Below the pieces are notes generated by a model. The model was given only the letters and a program-made list of their open reading frames with translations, made no database searches and was not told the DNA's origin. The position numbers and the translations under genes were made by a program. From NCBI GenBank assembly GCA_000711775.1, contig ARYC01002600.1:1-64000 (forward strand): DNA of 64,000 nt, in the 5' to 3' direction. Positions 20,105-32,613 of the stretch are shown here, piece by piece; positions within the stretch are counted from its first letter, which is position 1, and every line of letters starts with the position of its first letter. Source of the DNA: Oxytricha trifallax. Its lineage: Eukaryota > Ciliophora > Spirotrichea > Sporadotrichida > Oxytrichidae.

Positions 20105-22725
20105 TATATAAATTATCACGAATCAACAATCTTGCAAATCTTGTCGTAGTAATTCTTCTCCTCTCTGGTCATTGTTGAGCTGCCTGTTATACTGGCCTTA
20201 ATGTCGTTCTTAAACACAATCTCTTACCAATACCACAATCTCAGCTGGTCCGGTCTCCACCTTTTCCCAGACGTTGGAGAAGTAATCAATGATAACGCGG
20301 GGGCCCATGGGTTTGCAATGCAGACTGTCTGCAGCCCCGAGTACACCTTGTCCTGGCTCACCCTCTCAAGCTTCTAGATTTTGGCGTTGACGAGGTCCAC
20401 CTGGGTCTGGCTTGGTTGGGTATTGAAGTCATTGAGATTGGTCGAGGTGCTCCCACTTCTTGGGAAATGCACTTCAACTAGTAAGATGCTGCCATGGACC
20501 TAGTCCAATGCCAAGCGAACAGGAGATCTTCGTGATCCTCAGGATGAACTTCAAATCTCTCAATTATGCTTTCATAGGCAAATCCTTTCCCCATATCAAG
20601 AATTCAAAATACCTGCAGACAAATTCAAAGCAGCAAAAGGTAGTCTTCATGAGATACTTTTCTTTTGCCTCTGCTCCATTACTAATTTCTAACTTTTAAT
20701 TTTCTAATTTAATTATAATTTAATAGGGCGTCTTTGATTTTAAAAATTGGGAATAGAACTTTAATTAGCCTATTAAAAATTTGCCTAACTTACCAAATGA
20801 GTGTTGCAAACGAATTTGAGGGTAAAAACGCAAATGGGGACCATCAAAGATAGTCATTCGAGAGCTCTTGAAAAGATGCATCGTCCTCTAATCTACGACA
20901 AAGACAAGTATTTCCAAGGCTGAGATAATCTTCAGATACGAATGGTGACGGATTGGCGCTTTTGATAGAGTATTGGTGATCGTGAATTCATATATGTGGT
21001 AGCAAAAAATGCCCTCAAAAGATGTGCTAGTCTAAGAATTTCACTATTCGGTAAAAGGCTTCCGCTATCTTCACATGACCTGAGGAACCTGGTAACTCGA
21101 GACCTGCGGTCAAATATCTCATATAGTGGGCCTTCCCCAACAGTCGCGTATCCCTACAAATAATTACTGACTTGCTCTGCAATTTCTAAAGAGGAGTATT
21201 CTTTCATGTATACTTCCTCCTCACTCTCTATTGGCATGCAGACCAACTGGCTGCGTAATACACCCACCTCCTTGGGTGACTTGGAGTCTGAGAGATTGGT
21301 CTTTGTATGAATACTTATGAGGTCACAAGGATTTTATAAAATAGCCTATGAAGACACAATTTGCTACACGTCAACGTCTTATTAGGAAGATGATGTGTTG
21401 GGAATTAGAGTTTTAACGGGACCCCCACGCCTTCGTTTATTGAATGGTTTAGATTTCGTCTGCATGAAGAAGGATTTCACCTGGCGGATTCCTCTGGTTT
21501 TAAAAGCTTTTCTCTTTCCTGTACCATCCTGAGAGTGAGTTTGGAGAAGGTGTTGGTTTAAAGAGTGTCATTGAATAGTGAATACATTTGGTTGGCTATT
21601 CCATCGTTGGTTGCATTGAAGAGCCTCGGCAATAGGGGTCGTAGCTTGCTGATAGTTGATGAAATGTAGTCGTTAACCTCGGGCTTCAGCAGGCAGTACA
21701 TGAATATTTTTTGTATTTTGTTTTCTTGAATAACCTAGTCCTCATATATTTGTGCCAGCAGCATTTTTGAGTGTCCTTATCATCCTTAAGTCGAAACTCC
21801 CTCGACCGTTTAATGGCGTCCAGACCAAGCATAATCAAATTAACCTGCTCCCTCTAGGCATCCTGCTCTCTCTCAGCTGTATTAAGTAGCGATAGCGTCG
21901 TTAGATAGTAGTTTTGGATTTGCTTCTGATCTGTGGTCGCCTTGATATAAAAATCTTAGAGTTGGGTGTCCGTTAGCCTTGCAGATGCTGATTTATTATG
22001 CAACTTCTTGTCTAACGGTTATTTGTTGGTGGATTGGATTTTTATTATTTTTTAATTTTTTAGTTTAATTTGTTCTAGTAGATTGCTAAGTTTATTGCTC
22101 AAGTCAGGAGATAAGTCGCTTAGTGATGAGTGCCTTGGTAAAGGATATGTACATCCTATACTAGGACCTGCTGAGGGTGTTATCTCCAGTTAGTTATTAT
22201 TAGAAAGTCTTAATGCCGTGTCTATTGTGTTTTTTTCAACTGCCAATAAAGTATTTGTCTTTTAGTATTGAATAGGGCCCCCACTTCTAGCCTTGGGCTC
22301 GTCTCCATTTCTTTGATCGTTCTTCGCATCTCAATTAGTACCTTCCATCGTCTCTTCAGTCTCTCTCTCCTTCTAGTTGGGTTAATCATCCACAAAGGTC
22401 AGCTTGCGAACTGTAGTGTGTTGCTGTATTATAGAGTCCACCATCTCCTGGTAATAGGTAGTAACGTCGTCGCCAAAGATGATTGGAACTTAGTCGACTA
22501 TCTCTTTCTCACATCTTTTCTCAACTGTTATATTGTCCATTAAACATCTTAGTTTTATCTTTAAAATTTCATGTTCTGGTATGTAGGTTTGCATGAGGAG
22601 AGCCCAAAGGTTTGGCGGAAGCACCCGCAGATCAATCTTGACTGGAGATGAGGAGAGGAAGTTAGTGATGGTATTAGTCACCCTGCTATCCCGGCTGGGC
22701 ATCAAGGTTGTAGATTGAAGGCAAA
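20105..22725 (-). pseudogene. GC-richer island with a broken, unrecognised coding remnant
   Basis: Base composition changes sharply at both edges. On the minus strand, long protein-like stretches are readable with TAA/TAG as Gln. They begin near 22705 (MPSRDSRVTNTITNFLSSS), continue with a Gln/Asp-rich central part, and end near 20130 with MTREEKNYYDKICKIVDS. The stretches lie in several frames, so it is broken in multiple places. No catalytic motif, membrane segment or family signature was recognised. It could be a captured macronuclear-type gene or the remains of a mobile element. Its composition resembles the transposon at 1-1390 more than the array. The age cannot be judged. Confidence 0.45.
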
Positions 22726-23503
22726 ATTATTATAATTTAAGGAGATTAGTATAAATAAAATTTAATCAAATCACGCTTAATAATTTGGTAGCTTTATGTT
22801 TTATTAAAACACCCCTATATATATATTGTACAATGCTAATTAATTTAAAAGCCACAAAATGTTTTATAATAATAAAAATATAGTATTTATTAATTTTTTT
22901 AATTCACAATTAATTCAAATTTTACTCTTGGGGTTTTAATAAACAAAAGCATAGGATAGAAATTATTAATAATTAATTTAATTCTTTTTATTTTCCTATT
23001 CAAATCTATTATTTCAATAAATCTATTAAAAATTTTTTGAAGAAATGTCTAAATTTATTTAAGTTTAAGATCCACAAAATTGAACATAGATTAATTAATT
23101 ATATAATAGTTATTTTCCTTCCATCTTTTTAATTCTATTTTAATTAATATTTCTGATAGGATTCATAATTTTTCAAAAATGATTATTAAAAAATTCATTA
23201 TTTTAATTCCAATTTAAACGATAAAGTTATATTAATAGGATTATAAAAATATGTATGAAATGATATTTATTGTTAGTAGATGTTTTCTATTTTTAATTTT
23301 CTCATCACTTAGTATTTAAATATAAGATAAAAAACAAAGAAAATTAAAATTACGATAAATAAATTATAATCGATTACAACTAATTTAATGATATTAATTT
23401 TATAATATATAGTTAATAGAGAAATAGTTTAGTTTAAATTGAATATATAATTAAAGTGAATGTTTGAATAAAACAATTAAATATAATTATATATCTTTTA
23501 AGA
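22726..23503. other. AT-rich spacer
   Basis: Only A/T-rich sequence is seen between the GC island and the first minus-strand array gene. Confidence 0.4.
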
Positions 23504-24148
23504 TCATTTTTCAACAAACGGGACTATTAAATCCACTTTATACAATTCTTATATTTTCTGTTCAATTTGAAGTTTAGTTATTTATGAATTGTAAAAGCTT
23601 TCTGCATCCACACTTGATATTAACATATTGGCTATATGATCCTTATTTTGATCCAAATATTGCTATTTTAATTAAATTAACTGCTTTTCTTTATCTTTTA
23701 ATTCTTCAATTTCTAATTTTATCCTTTACTTTAGACTTAAATGAATTTGCTTAAATGATTCATTTATAAAAGACATGGGACTATTAAAATCTTAAGGCAT
23801 TTCTATTTTAAGTTCTTAATTTAATGAAATAATATTTTCCAAGATAATTTTAGCAGTTTGATCAAAGTATTTCTAAAATTCATCGTTTAATTTTAATTAA
23901 TCTTTTAATTTTTTAATTTCCTCTTTTTATTTCTTAATAAAATCTAAATTTGAATAATCCATTTAAATAATTTTCTTATTATAGCATTCTGAGCAGAGAA
24001 ACATGACATCTTAAACGAAATTAATTTTATTTTTATAGTATAGATGCTTTAACGTCTCAAAGTCATCGCAGCATATTTCACTTATATTATAAATTCTTAG
24101 TTTTGGATATTAGTAATTACAATTTTAACATTAATATGATTTATTCAT
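23504..24148 (-). CDS. Zinc-domain coiled-coil protein, subgroup A3, 214 aa
   Basis: The start MNKSYQCQNCNYQYPKLRIY gives CxxC at 7-10, then EICCDDFETL (CCDD near 27-30) and MFLCSECYNK (CxxCY near 52-56). The coiled coil includes FQKYFDQTAKIILENI, the family's central motif, and QITKLQIEQKIQELY near the C-terminus, ending LIVPFVEK. It is divergent from the gene at 24761, which starts 612 bases away on the other strand, so the two could share a bidirectional promoter region. It lacks the DPQ tail of most members. Intact; no known function. Confidence 0.8.
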
Positions 24149-24760
24149 TTCAAGATTAATATTAGAAAATTAATTTTACAATATTAAATACTTATATTGG
24201 GGAAGTATCCTGCTCTAAAGAAGATATTTTCGCTCTCTTTGGGAAGTTTTGCCCCCATACATAATGTATATAGTATTCATAATTTTTTAAAAATGTTTAT
24301 CATCAATTTTCTTATAATATATTAGCCAATATATCTTTCTACCTTGAAATAAATTTTAAATATAAAATTAAATTTAAATTAAATCACATTATTCATTAAT
24401 TAAAAACAATCATTTAAACATTGTTTTTTATAAATAATAAGACAAAGATAGAAACCCATTGAAAATTTTAGATTAGAAAAATGTGTTTAATATATGGTTA
24501 TAGCTAATTGAAATTTTGATTTATATGTTGCTAATATATTATTGCTTAAAAAATAAATTTAAATGTAGAAAGTGAAAACTATACAAGGGGAAGAAAATCT
24601 CCCTCTTTTTAATAAAATCAAAATTTTAACCTTAAATGACCGAATATTTAAATATTCAAATTACTCGATCAATTAAAGTATAAAGCTCATTCAATATAGA
24701 ATTATAAAATTATAAAAATACAATAAATTAAAATTTAATTTTTAATCAAACTTTTAAATC
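24149..24760. promoter_or_regulatory. Divergent intergenic region between two array genes
   Basis: 612 bases separate two genes transcribed away from each other. A slightly GC-richer patch (about 24200-24270, GGGGAAGTATCCTGC...) stands out from the A/T background. A role in transcription is inference only; no motif can be named. Confidence 0.3.
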
Positions 24761-25411
24761 ATGGCCAAGAGATGCAACAATTGCTTATAATATTGTTACA
24801 TACTAAATTTATACAGCAAGGAGAAGTATGTTTGTGACAACATTGATGATTTTAGAAAAATGTATATTTACAATTAAATTTCAGTAAAAAGTTAATTATT
24901 TTTGTGCGACAAGTGTTACTAAAATGAGATATTGAAAAAGGATTTTGTGCAATTTGAGATCAATGCAATAAAGACTTAGCTAAATAAAAAAACAGAATTT
25001 AAAAGCACACTGTATGAAAAATTTGAAAAATATTTTCAAGAAACAATACAACTTTATAAGGATAATATTAATAATGTAGGCTTAAAATTCAACAAGATTT
25101 TTTTAGATGCAGAGACCCCAATATAACTTATAAACTATTTATTCAATGAAATTTAATAAAATACACTGATAAATCTATAAACAGATATCGATAATTCAAA
25201 TAAAAAGGCTGAGAGACTTAAAGTATCATAGAATTAATTCATGCAATAAAATAAAAATAATATTCAAGAAAATTTGATCAATCAAGGAGAAGCATTTACA
25301 TTTTTTGAAAGATAAATATCAAAACTTAAGATTCAACAGAAAGTGGATGCTTTAACTAAAATAAAGAAGATAACAGAATTTATCATTGAAGATCCTCAAG
25401 ATAAATTATGA
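24761..25411 (+). CDS. Zinc-domain coiled-coil protein, subgroup A1, 216 aa
   Basis: Cysteines fall at C5, C8, C25, C49 and C52 (RCNNC, VCDN, FLCDKCY), enough for one zinc site with a spare Cys. Residues 80-100 carry LYEKFEKYFQETIQLYKDN, followed by ETPIQLINYLF and a long coiled coil. The C-terminus reads AFTFFERQISKLKIQQKVD and ends FIIEDPQDKL. It is about 85 percent like the gene at 30403 by eye, the closest pair in the window. It stands tandem with the A2 gene at 25951 (about 540 bases apart). The architecture recalls B-box/coiled-coil proteins, but RING and SPRY parts are absent, so that comparison is only structural. Confidence 0.85.
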
Positions 25412-25950
25412 TAAATTTAATGTTATATTTAAAGTTTATATTCTTAATTCTAATTTAATATTTCTTAATCCTTTTTATAATAAATTAAATTTATTTTAAT
25501 TTATATAATTTCTTAAAGCTCCTTAAGCATAGTAATAGTTATGTTCTCTACAAAGTAAAAGTTTTAATAAAATTAATTATATTATTATATTTTAAGAGTT
25601 AAATTTTATTATAAATATAACTTTTAGAGAAGATAATAATTATTAAATGAACAAAACGATTATTTAGTAAAAGTCCGATATCAGTGCCGAGGCTAATTAA
25701 AAACAAATACTATCTCCAATCTTAAAACCTTTATTTAGAATTTGATTATAATTTATTTATATTATATGGGAAAATATTAAACAAATATTGAAATATAAAA
25801 TATAATAAGTTTATAAATTAATGAAATTCATTTAATTTTCAAATATTTAACAATACTATTTTAAATATTTAAATAAATAAAGTGTTTATTTAATTAAAAT
25901 AATAATTAAAATATAAATAATAAAATTATAAAACTTGATTAAAATATAAA
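25412..25950. other. Spacer between A1 and A2 genes
   Basis: 539 bases of AT-rich DNA. 25560-25690 is similar to the region after the A1 gene at 30403 (about 31290-31360, AACTTTTAGAGA...AATAATAA), so the duplicated unit includes flanking DNA. Confidence 0.45.
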
Positions 25951-26607
25951 ATGAATAAGAACCAAAAATGCAATATTTGCTAATAAAGTTTCCAACTGTT
26001 GAATTTGTACAACAAGAAATAATATGCATGTGATAACTTCTATCACTTCAACAAAGATTACATTGATAATTTTATGCATCGAAAAGAAATATAATTTCTA
26101 TGTGACGTTTGTTACAGAAAAGAGTTACTTTAAAAGAAATTTATGAAAGTTGAAATTAATTCATTCAAAAAATTCAAAAATTAAACTACCTTTAACTATT
26201 AAAGCTCATTATATAATAAATTTGAGAAATACTTTTAGGAGACTGCCAGAATTTTGAATGAAAATATCAATTATGTCAACTAAAAATTAAAACAGGTAAT
26301 TCAAATCGCAGATACTCCAATCTAATTAATAAATTATATTTTCTAACAAGCTAAATAGAGCATTTAAAGCAATTTGTAAAACGATATTGAGCATTCAATA
26401 AAAAAGATGGAGAAGATTAAATAATCAAAGATTTAATTTATTAATTAGAATAAAGAAAATTTTCAAGAAAATCTTATGGATGAAGAGGAAGTTTCTATAT
26501 TTTATGAAAGTTAAATATAAAAGCTTAGGATTGACCAGAAGAAAGATTTATTAAGAGAAATTAATAATGTAGGAAAATTCATCGTCCAAGATACTTAAAC
26601 TAAGTGA
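25951..26607 (+). CDS. Zinc-domain coiled-coil protein, subgroup A2, 218 aa
   Basis: Starts MNKNQKCNICQQSFQLLNLY. CxxC lies at 7-10, ACDNFYHFNKDYIDN gives the Cys-Asp pair, and FLCDVCYRKELLQKKF the second CxxCY. The coiled coil contains LYNKFEKYFQETARILNEN, TPIQLINYIFQQAKQSIQ and KLRIDQKKDLLREI, and the protein ends FIVQDTQTK. The A2 gene at 33811 is nearly identical through the Cys domain, and 44211 is a third copy. Conservation of the Cys ligands and of the YFQET and TPI motifs across diverged copies argues that the protein is or was under selection. The partner or ligand is unknown. Confidence 0.85.
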
Positions 26608-28187
26608 AAATCAATTTAATTATAATCATACATATTATTTTATTAATAATTTAATACTTGAGAAATTTATGTTTATGAACTTATAATTTGAAAATTTTAT
26701 ATATTATTTTTTTGTGACTCTACTTAAATAAATTTATATTAAAATTGATTCCAAGTTATAAATAATAGATCCAATAATTTTAGTAAAATATAAAATATAT
26801 GCAAGAGATATTAAAAATTTGCCAAATTTTTAATAAAAAATGATTAACTGGAGCATCCTAGTCAAATATTCTTACTTATATTTTTGTAGTATTTTTAGTT
26901 CTACAACAAGAAAATCATTCGAGAATAGATTTATATGAGATTTCAGATATCTTGTTTTTTAATATTTTAATATTTTCTGTGAGAACATAGATTTACTTCT
27001 TTAATTGATAATTATTTAAGTTTAAGTGATTACTTTATAAAAGATTCTTAAACAAAATTTAATTTTTTTATTCAGATTTATAATCTTTAGCTACCACTTT
27101 ATAATAAGCTTCATTATAAAATGATAAAGGATGATTCTACATCCCTTAAAACTAATTTATAATTTATCAAATAAAAAAATAATTTATTAGCATTGAAACC
27201 CCCCTTAGTAATAATGAATTAATTTTTTCAATTACAAACTAAACAAATCTAAAAATTTACCACTCATATTGCTATAAATTAATCCAACAAATAAAGTGTA
27301 AGTCTATTACTTATTTTTTAATAGATTATTATTAATGATTGAAATTTTCAATTTAATATATCTATATACTTTATGCCTAGATAACACCCCACAATTATTT
27401 TACAATATTTATTCAATTTTATTTTATTTTATTAATTTTAGGGGGAAGTTTACTGCTTCAGAAATGGCATATAGCCTAAGTGATAATTTCCTCCCTTAAA
27501 CATAAATTTATATAATTTCTATAAATTTCTCTAAATCGTTATCATTAATTAGGTTATTATAATTACTATATTAGTATTCAGTATTTCTTAACATAATAAA
27601 ATTTCAAATATTTTTATAAAGTAATATATAATAAATTAAATAATTAGTGAAACATATAAAATAATAAATAATTAGAAAATGGATAAATAGACTTTAAAAT
27701 TTAATTGAAAATGTTTTTAAGATTGGGTTAAAGAAAAATACAATATAAAAGTGAGAGGAAAAAAAATTTCCCTTAAAGTCTTTTAATCATGTTACTAATG
27801 TTTATAATTTACTAAAAACATTTTAAAATATAAAAATTTTAAAATGTCTTTGTTTTTATTAAAAAAACTTTGAATAGTTAAAATCTACGAAAAAAATGAT
27901 GTTTGTCAAATTACCTTAAAATTATGAGATCTATTCAAGATTATGAATAAATCTAAATTTGAGTTTATTACAACATTTTAATTGTATATATTTAAAATGA
28001 CCAATTACATTTGTTTTTCAATTTATTCTTGATAAACTAAAAAAGAAGATAATACATTATAAAAAATAAAATCCATTAAATATTATAAAATAAAGAAATT
28101 TATTATTAAAAAATTTAACTAATTAGTATAAATGTATTTTTATTTTTAATTGTAGCTTAATTAATAAATTACAATAATCATATTAAA
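26608..28187. other. Convergent spacer; duplicated at 34.5-36.0 kb
   Basis: 1.58 kb between a plus-strand A2 gene and a minus-strand A3 gene. Short matches with 34462-36052 (for example around 26840 and 34700, TTAACTG(G/T)AG...CTAG(T/C)CAAA) show that the whole A2-spacer-A3 block was duplicated. The patch at 27430-27500 is GC-richer. No gene read. Confidence 0.45.
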
Positions 28188-28844
28188 TCACTCAGTTTGA
28201 GGATCTTTTATGATAAAAGGTTTGATTAAGTCAAGCTTTTTGAGTCCTTCACTCTTCCGATCAATTCTGAGTTTCTATATTTGCTTGTTGTAAAACTAGA
28301 CTGCATCCTCTGGAGAAATTAATTTACTAGCTATATGCTCTTTATTTGCTTCCATGTATGAATCCTTCAATTAATTGAGTTTAACCTTCTTATTATTCAA
28401 CAATTTAATCTCCTCCTTTAAGTTAGACTTAAGGCCTTATTAAATTTGCTAAAACATATCATTAATAAAAGATATGGGATCATTGATATTCTAAAGCAAT
28501 GATACCTTAAGTTCTTGATTCATTTGAGTTAAATTTTCTTATAGAATTTTTGCAGTTTCGTCAAAGTATTTTTGAAACTCATTATCAAAGATATCTTTTA
28601 TTTATACTTTATTAGTTTGGATTTTTTATTTCCTTAAGGAATCTGAATTTTTTATTTCAGGAAAGTTAATTCGTAGCTAATAGCATCCTGAACAAAGAAA
28701 ATCTATATCTCTAAAGGTCAAGAAGTTTTTCTATTAAAGTCTTTATAAGGTTTAAAGACTATCACAGCATAATTCATTAGAACTTATAACTGTGAGTTTT
28801 TGGAATTTGTCAGGGCAATATGAGCATTGATACATATTATTCAT
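28188..28844 (-). CDS. Zinc-domain coiled-coil protein, subgroup A3, 218 aa
   Basis: MNNMYQCSYCPDKFQKLTVI gives CxxC at 7-10, ELCCDSLQTL the CCD motif and FLCSGCYQLRI the second pair. A second Met at codon 4 could also serve as start. Motifs along the coiled coil are FQKYFDETAKILQEN, INDPISFINDMFQQIQQGL, KLNQLKDSYMEANKEHIASK and VQFYNKQIQKLRIDRK, and the end is PFIIKDPQTE. It is very close to the gene at 36053 (for example DPIS(F/Y)IND and the KKVKLNQLKDSY block). The A3 type differs from A1/A2 by CCD and by DPIS in place of TPIQ. Intact. Confidence 0.85.
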
Positions 28845-29229
28845 TCTTAGTGATTTTAAAAGATTATTAAAATAATTGTAAAAAATGAATCTTATTAAAT
28901 CTGATATCTTTAATCATAGTTTTAAACATTTAAAATATTGATTAAATAAGTTATTATATGTTAATAAAATTTAATTTTTTTGTTATATAGTATAATTTAA
29001 TTTATTATTTAAAAGAATAAGCATAAAAACAAAAAATTAAGAATTATAATTTCTGTATTCTTTTGAAGTTTTAAAATTATAAATATTTATTAAATTTTAT
29101 CATTATTAATTATTCATTAAAATTAGTATTTTTGCATAGATATTTTAATAATGAATTCATTAACATCAAAATATTACTCTGATAATTTTTATTCTAATTG
29201 CAGGATAAAAAAATATATAATAATGTTGA

Positions 29230-29560
29230 AGGAATACATTTGATTTAGGAAAAAATGTTATAAATAAATAAACAAATTCAATAAATAGTGCCAATTAAGT
29301 TTCTAGAAACCAAGAAAATATCGTTCTAGATCTATAGAGAATTTAAAAATTGTCTAGCATTCCTGGAGTTAGATAACTCGACTTTAATTTTGTGTGATTT
29401 GTTTACTTAAATCTAATGCAACAATTAAAGTCGATTTATCTTGAGCAAGAAATGCAATAAAAAGAATATTTTATGGTATTTTCGCCTTGTAGTACGTTTA
29501 TATAAAGAGATATGATTGCTGCTTGTAAAATTTATTAGGCTTTGGAGTAGTTATATAGAA
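29230..29560. repeat. Diverged one-ended copy of the TA-flanked inverted-repeat family
   Basis: GGAATACATTTGATTTAGGA near 29230 matches the left end of the 10442 element. About 70 bases in, TTTCTAGAAACCAAGAAAAT matches ATCTAGAAACCTAGACATTA there. No right end was found, and no TA lies outside the left end, so this is an old truncated copy. The segment is GC-richer than its surroundings. Confidence 0.5.
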
Positions 29561-29632
29561 TTATGTTTGAATATATCAATATTATAAATAATACAGCATA
29601 TATAAGTATTTTTTAAGAAATATTTATAATAA

Positions 29633-30172
29633 TTGATTAAAATTGCTACAATTTCCAAAAATAAATAAATAATCTACAATTTATACACGCTATTTTATTA
29701 CTAATTTTATTTAAATATATTAAATTGGCACGTATCTCATAAAATTTCGAGATACGTGCCAAATAAATAGAATTAATCAATAAAGTTCAAATTAAGTCTA
29801 TAAAAATGAAATTTTGTTTTAAAATTATTAAAGTTCATATTATTAAATAATAAATAATATATTATAATTTTAGTTAGTTAATTATCTAAACTATATCATT
29901 TCAGAATTATTAATATAAAATATTAATTTAATTTGTCTCTTAGGCATAATCAAAAAAATTAAAATAATGAACTTTAATAATTTTAAAACAAAATTTCATT
30001 TTTATAGACTTAATTTGAACTTTATTGATTAATTCTATTTATTTGGCACGTATCTCGAAATTTTATGAGATATGTGCCAGTTTAAAATATTTAAATAAAA
30101 TTAGTAATAAAATAGCGTGTATAAATTGTAGATTATTTATTTATTTTTGGAAATTGTAGCAATTTTAATCAA
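29633..30172. repeat. 540-bp palindromic element, 206-bp arms, nested hairpins
   Basis: The left arm (29633-29838) and right arm (29967-30172) are almost perfect reverse complements around a 129-base centre. Inside each arm lies a smaller near-palindrome, GGCACGTATCTC...GAGATACGTGCC (or GAGATATGTGCC), so the strand can form a cruciform with a hairpin in each arm. No coding potential. It is probably a non-autonomous foldback element. The outer end is TTGATTAAAATTGC with no obvious target duplication. Confidence 0.75.
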
Positions 30173-30402
30173 ATGTAGAATTGACGACTTCGATGAGAAA
30201 CGGACGTCATTGGTGAAGAATGGACTTCAAAGCCCAATTTATAGGAAGACACTACCAATAGATAAAATTAAAATTAAATCATTTAAAAATTTTGCTTTTA
30301 AATATTTAAACATGATCTATCAGTTTATATTAATGCATAAATATCAATAAGTAATTATAAATAAAATAAAAAATTAATTCTTTTCAGTAATTCTGTTTCA
30401 TA

Positions 30403-31050
30403 ATGACCAATAGATGCAATAATTGCAAACAATAATTTTACATGTTGAATTTATACAGCAAATTTAAGTATGATTGTGATAATTATGAGGAGTTTAATTA
30501 AAGGTGCTCTCTTAAATTAATTTCTTTAAGTAGTGTATAATTTTTATGCGGTTCGTGTTACTAAAATGAGATATTAAATTAGGATTTTGTGCAATATGAG
30601 ATAAAAGCAAAAAAGACTTAAGTAACTAAAAATACTGAATTAAAAAGTAAAATAAATGATAAATTTGAAAAATATTTTCAAGAGACAATATAACTTTATA
30701 AAGAGAATCTTAATAATTTAGGCTTAAAATTCAGCAAAATTATTTAAGATTCAGAGACCCCAATACAACTCATAAGTTATTTATTCAAGGATATTCAATA
30801 AAATACATTGATAAATTTATAAACAGATATCGATAATTCAAATAAAAAAGCTGAGAGACTCAAAGTATCGCAAACATAATTCATGCAATAAAATAAAAAT
30901 AATATATAAGAAAATCTTATCAATTAGGGAGAGGCATTTACATTCTTTGAAAGATAAATCTCAAAACTCAAGATTCAACAAAAAGTGGAAGCATTAAGTA
31001 ATATAAAAAAGATAACAGAATTTGTAATTGAAGATCCTCAAGATAAATGA
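30403..31050 (+). CDS. Zinc-domain coiled-coil protein, subgroup A1, 215 aa
   Basis: MTNRCNNCKQQFYMLNLY (CxxC at 5-8), YDCDNYEEF and FLCGSCYQNEIL form the Cys domain. The coiled coil shares FEKYFQETIQLYKEN, SETPIQLISYLF, NTLINLQTDIDNSNKKAERL and FFERQISKLKIQQKVE with the gene at 24761, and the end is FVIEDPQDK. Differences from 24761 cluster in the loop between the second and third Cys pairs (residues 28-48), while the coiled coil is nearly unchanged. That pattern could mean the Cys domain loop is the part that varies in what it binds (inference). Intact. Confidence 0.85.
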
Positions 31051-31941
31051 TAATTATAAATTAATATTTAATTATATAATTATAATAGTCTTTATATAAA
31101 TTCACACTTTTATAAATTTAATTATATTAGTTCAGAAATTTTAAAGCTCCTAAAGTTTTCACTTCATTTTAATTTTAAAATTCGTCAATTTTGTATAAAA
31201 TAAGATTTATGTTCTTATTAAAGTAAAATTGATAAATATTAAATAGCCTCTTGTATATAAATGAAATAACTCCTATCTTAAGTAATCGAAATATGTTATA
31301 TTAAACTTTTAGAGAGAATAATAATGAATAATCACAAAGATATTATTTAGTAAAATTGTTAAAAGCAATTGTTATAAATATGGTCTTTTTTTACAAAATA
31401 TAAAAAAGTAAGCACTCGCTTAGTTTTAAATTTATAAAGTTTTAAATAATTTTTAATTCTATACAGCTATATTTAAAAAATTTTGAAAATCTTTTAAGGG
31501 TTATTTTTTTATTCTTAAATAATTTAATTAATGTGCTCAATTATTTTTATGTTCATTGAAGCATTATTTAATATTCTAATATAGAACCAATCTCGTATTG
31601 ATTAAAAATTTTCTCATAAAATTAAAAAAATATTTTTGCACTCTCCCATCGAAGATTATTCTTTCCAAATTTAATTAATCTTAAAAAAAATTATAATGTA
31701 AATTGTTTATTTGCCAAGTTTATATTAAAATTATTTTTTTTTATTTTTATATATTTAAAAAATAATTATTTCAATAATTTATAAAGCTTACCACTAACAT
31801 TAACTTTTAGTAAAAAAAGTATCACTACTTTAGAATATCATCAATAAAATAAACAAATTTATTTATGTTTATTTTTCGTATTTTAACAATTTAAACTTTT
31901 AATTAAATTTTAGTAAAAAGCAAACTTAAATATGTATTACT
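31051..31941. other. Convergent spacer
   Basis: About 890 bases between a plus-strand A1 gene and a minus-strand B gene; no gene read. 31290-31360 resembles the spacer after the first A1 gene. Confidence 0.4.
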
Positions 31942-32613
31942 TCATTAATTATAATTTTTCATTTATTATAAATTATAAAGCAATTATTGCTTCTCTTCTA
32001 TGTTCAAAAGCTAAATACTCTTTTCAAATGCATCGTCGTGGTGCTTTTACTGCAATATTCCATTTTACAGAAGTTCTAAGAAATGCTACACAAATTATTG
32101 CTTGCCCAATTCTATTTGATTCTTAGCTTGAATTGAATATTCTATATTTTATTACAATTTATCTGAGACTTTTTAAATGTATAAGTTTATATCATTCTTT
32201 ACATTTGCAAATAATATTGAAAAATAGTCTTCATTTAACTTGAACTTTTCTTAACTGAGCAAATTTTTCAATTCTACTGACTAAATCTAATTTATTAAAC
32301 TGTAAATTTTATGAATCAGATTTTCATAGTAAAGCATTTATTTATGAAAATCCTGGACAGATACATTAATAAAATTTATTTTCTTTTCATATTATAAAAA
32401 GCCATTTATCGCTAACGAATTTTTGAATTTATCATCTTGAATTTGCACCTATATAAAACATTCATCACAGTACAAATTTGAACAATCTTTAATACATTAC
32501 AAATTATGATCTATATAATTTTTTGCATTCTCTGCATAAAGATACACACCATGTTATTGAATGAATAATCTTAATTTTGGTTTCATTGATCTACAAAAAC
32601 AGCAAATATACAT
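31942..32613 (-). CDS. Zinc-domain coiled-coil protein, subgroup B, 223 aa
   Basis: MYICCFCRSMKPKLRLFIQ holds CxxCCxxC-like spacing at 4-8. A CIKDC motif lies near residues 39-43, and LYCDECFIQ is the second CxxCF. Subgroup B differs from A by a longer Cys domain, by Phe after the last CxxC, and by the C-terminal signature LELLQNGILQQKHHDDAFEK then LLNIEEKQQLLYNL. The coiled coil is Lys/Gln/Asn-rich. A 64-codon plus-strand frame overlapping its 3-prime end is a shadow. Close relatives are at 47275 and, more distantly, 42081. Intact; function unknown. Confidence 0.8.

Noticed and set aside
22490-22705. 71-codon standard-code frame as a stand-alone gene
   Set aside because: It is only the first part of a longer, broken coding remnant on the same strand when TAA/TAG are read as Gln.
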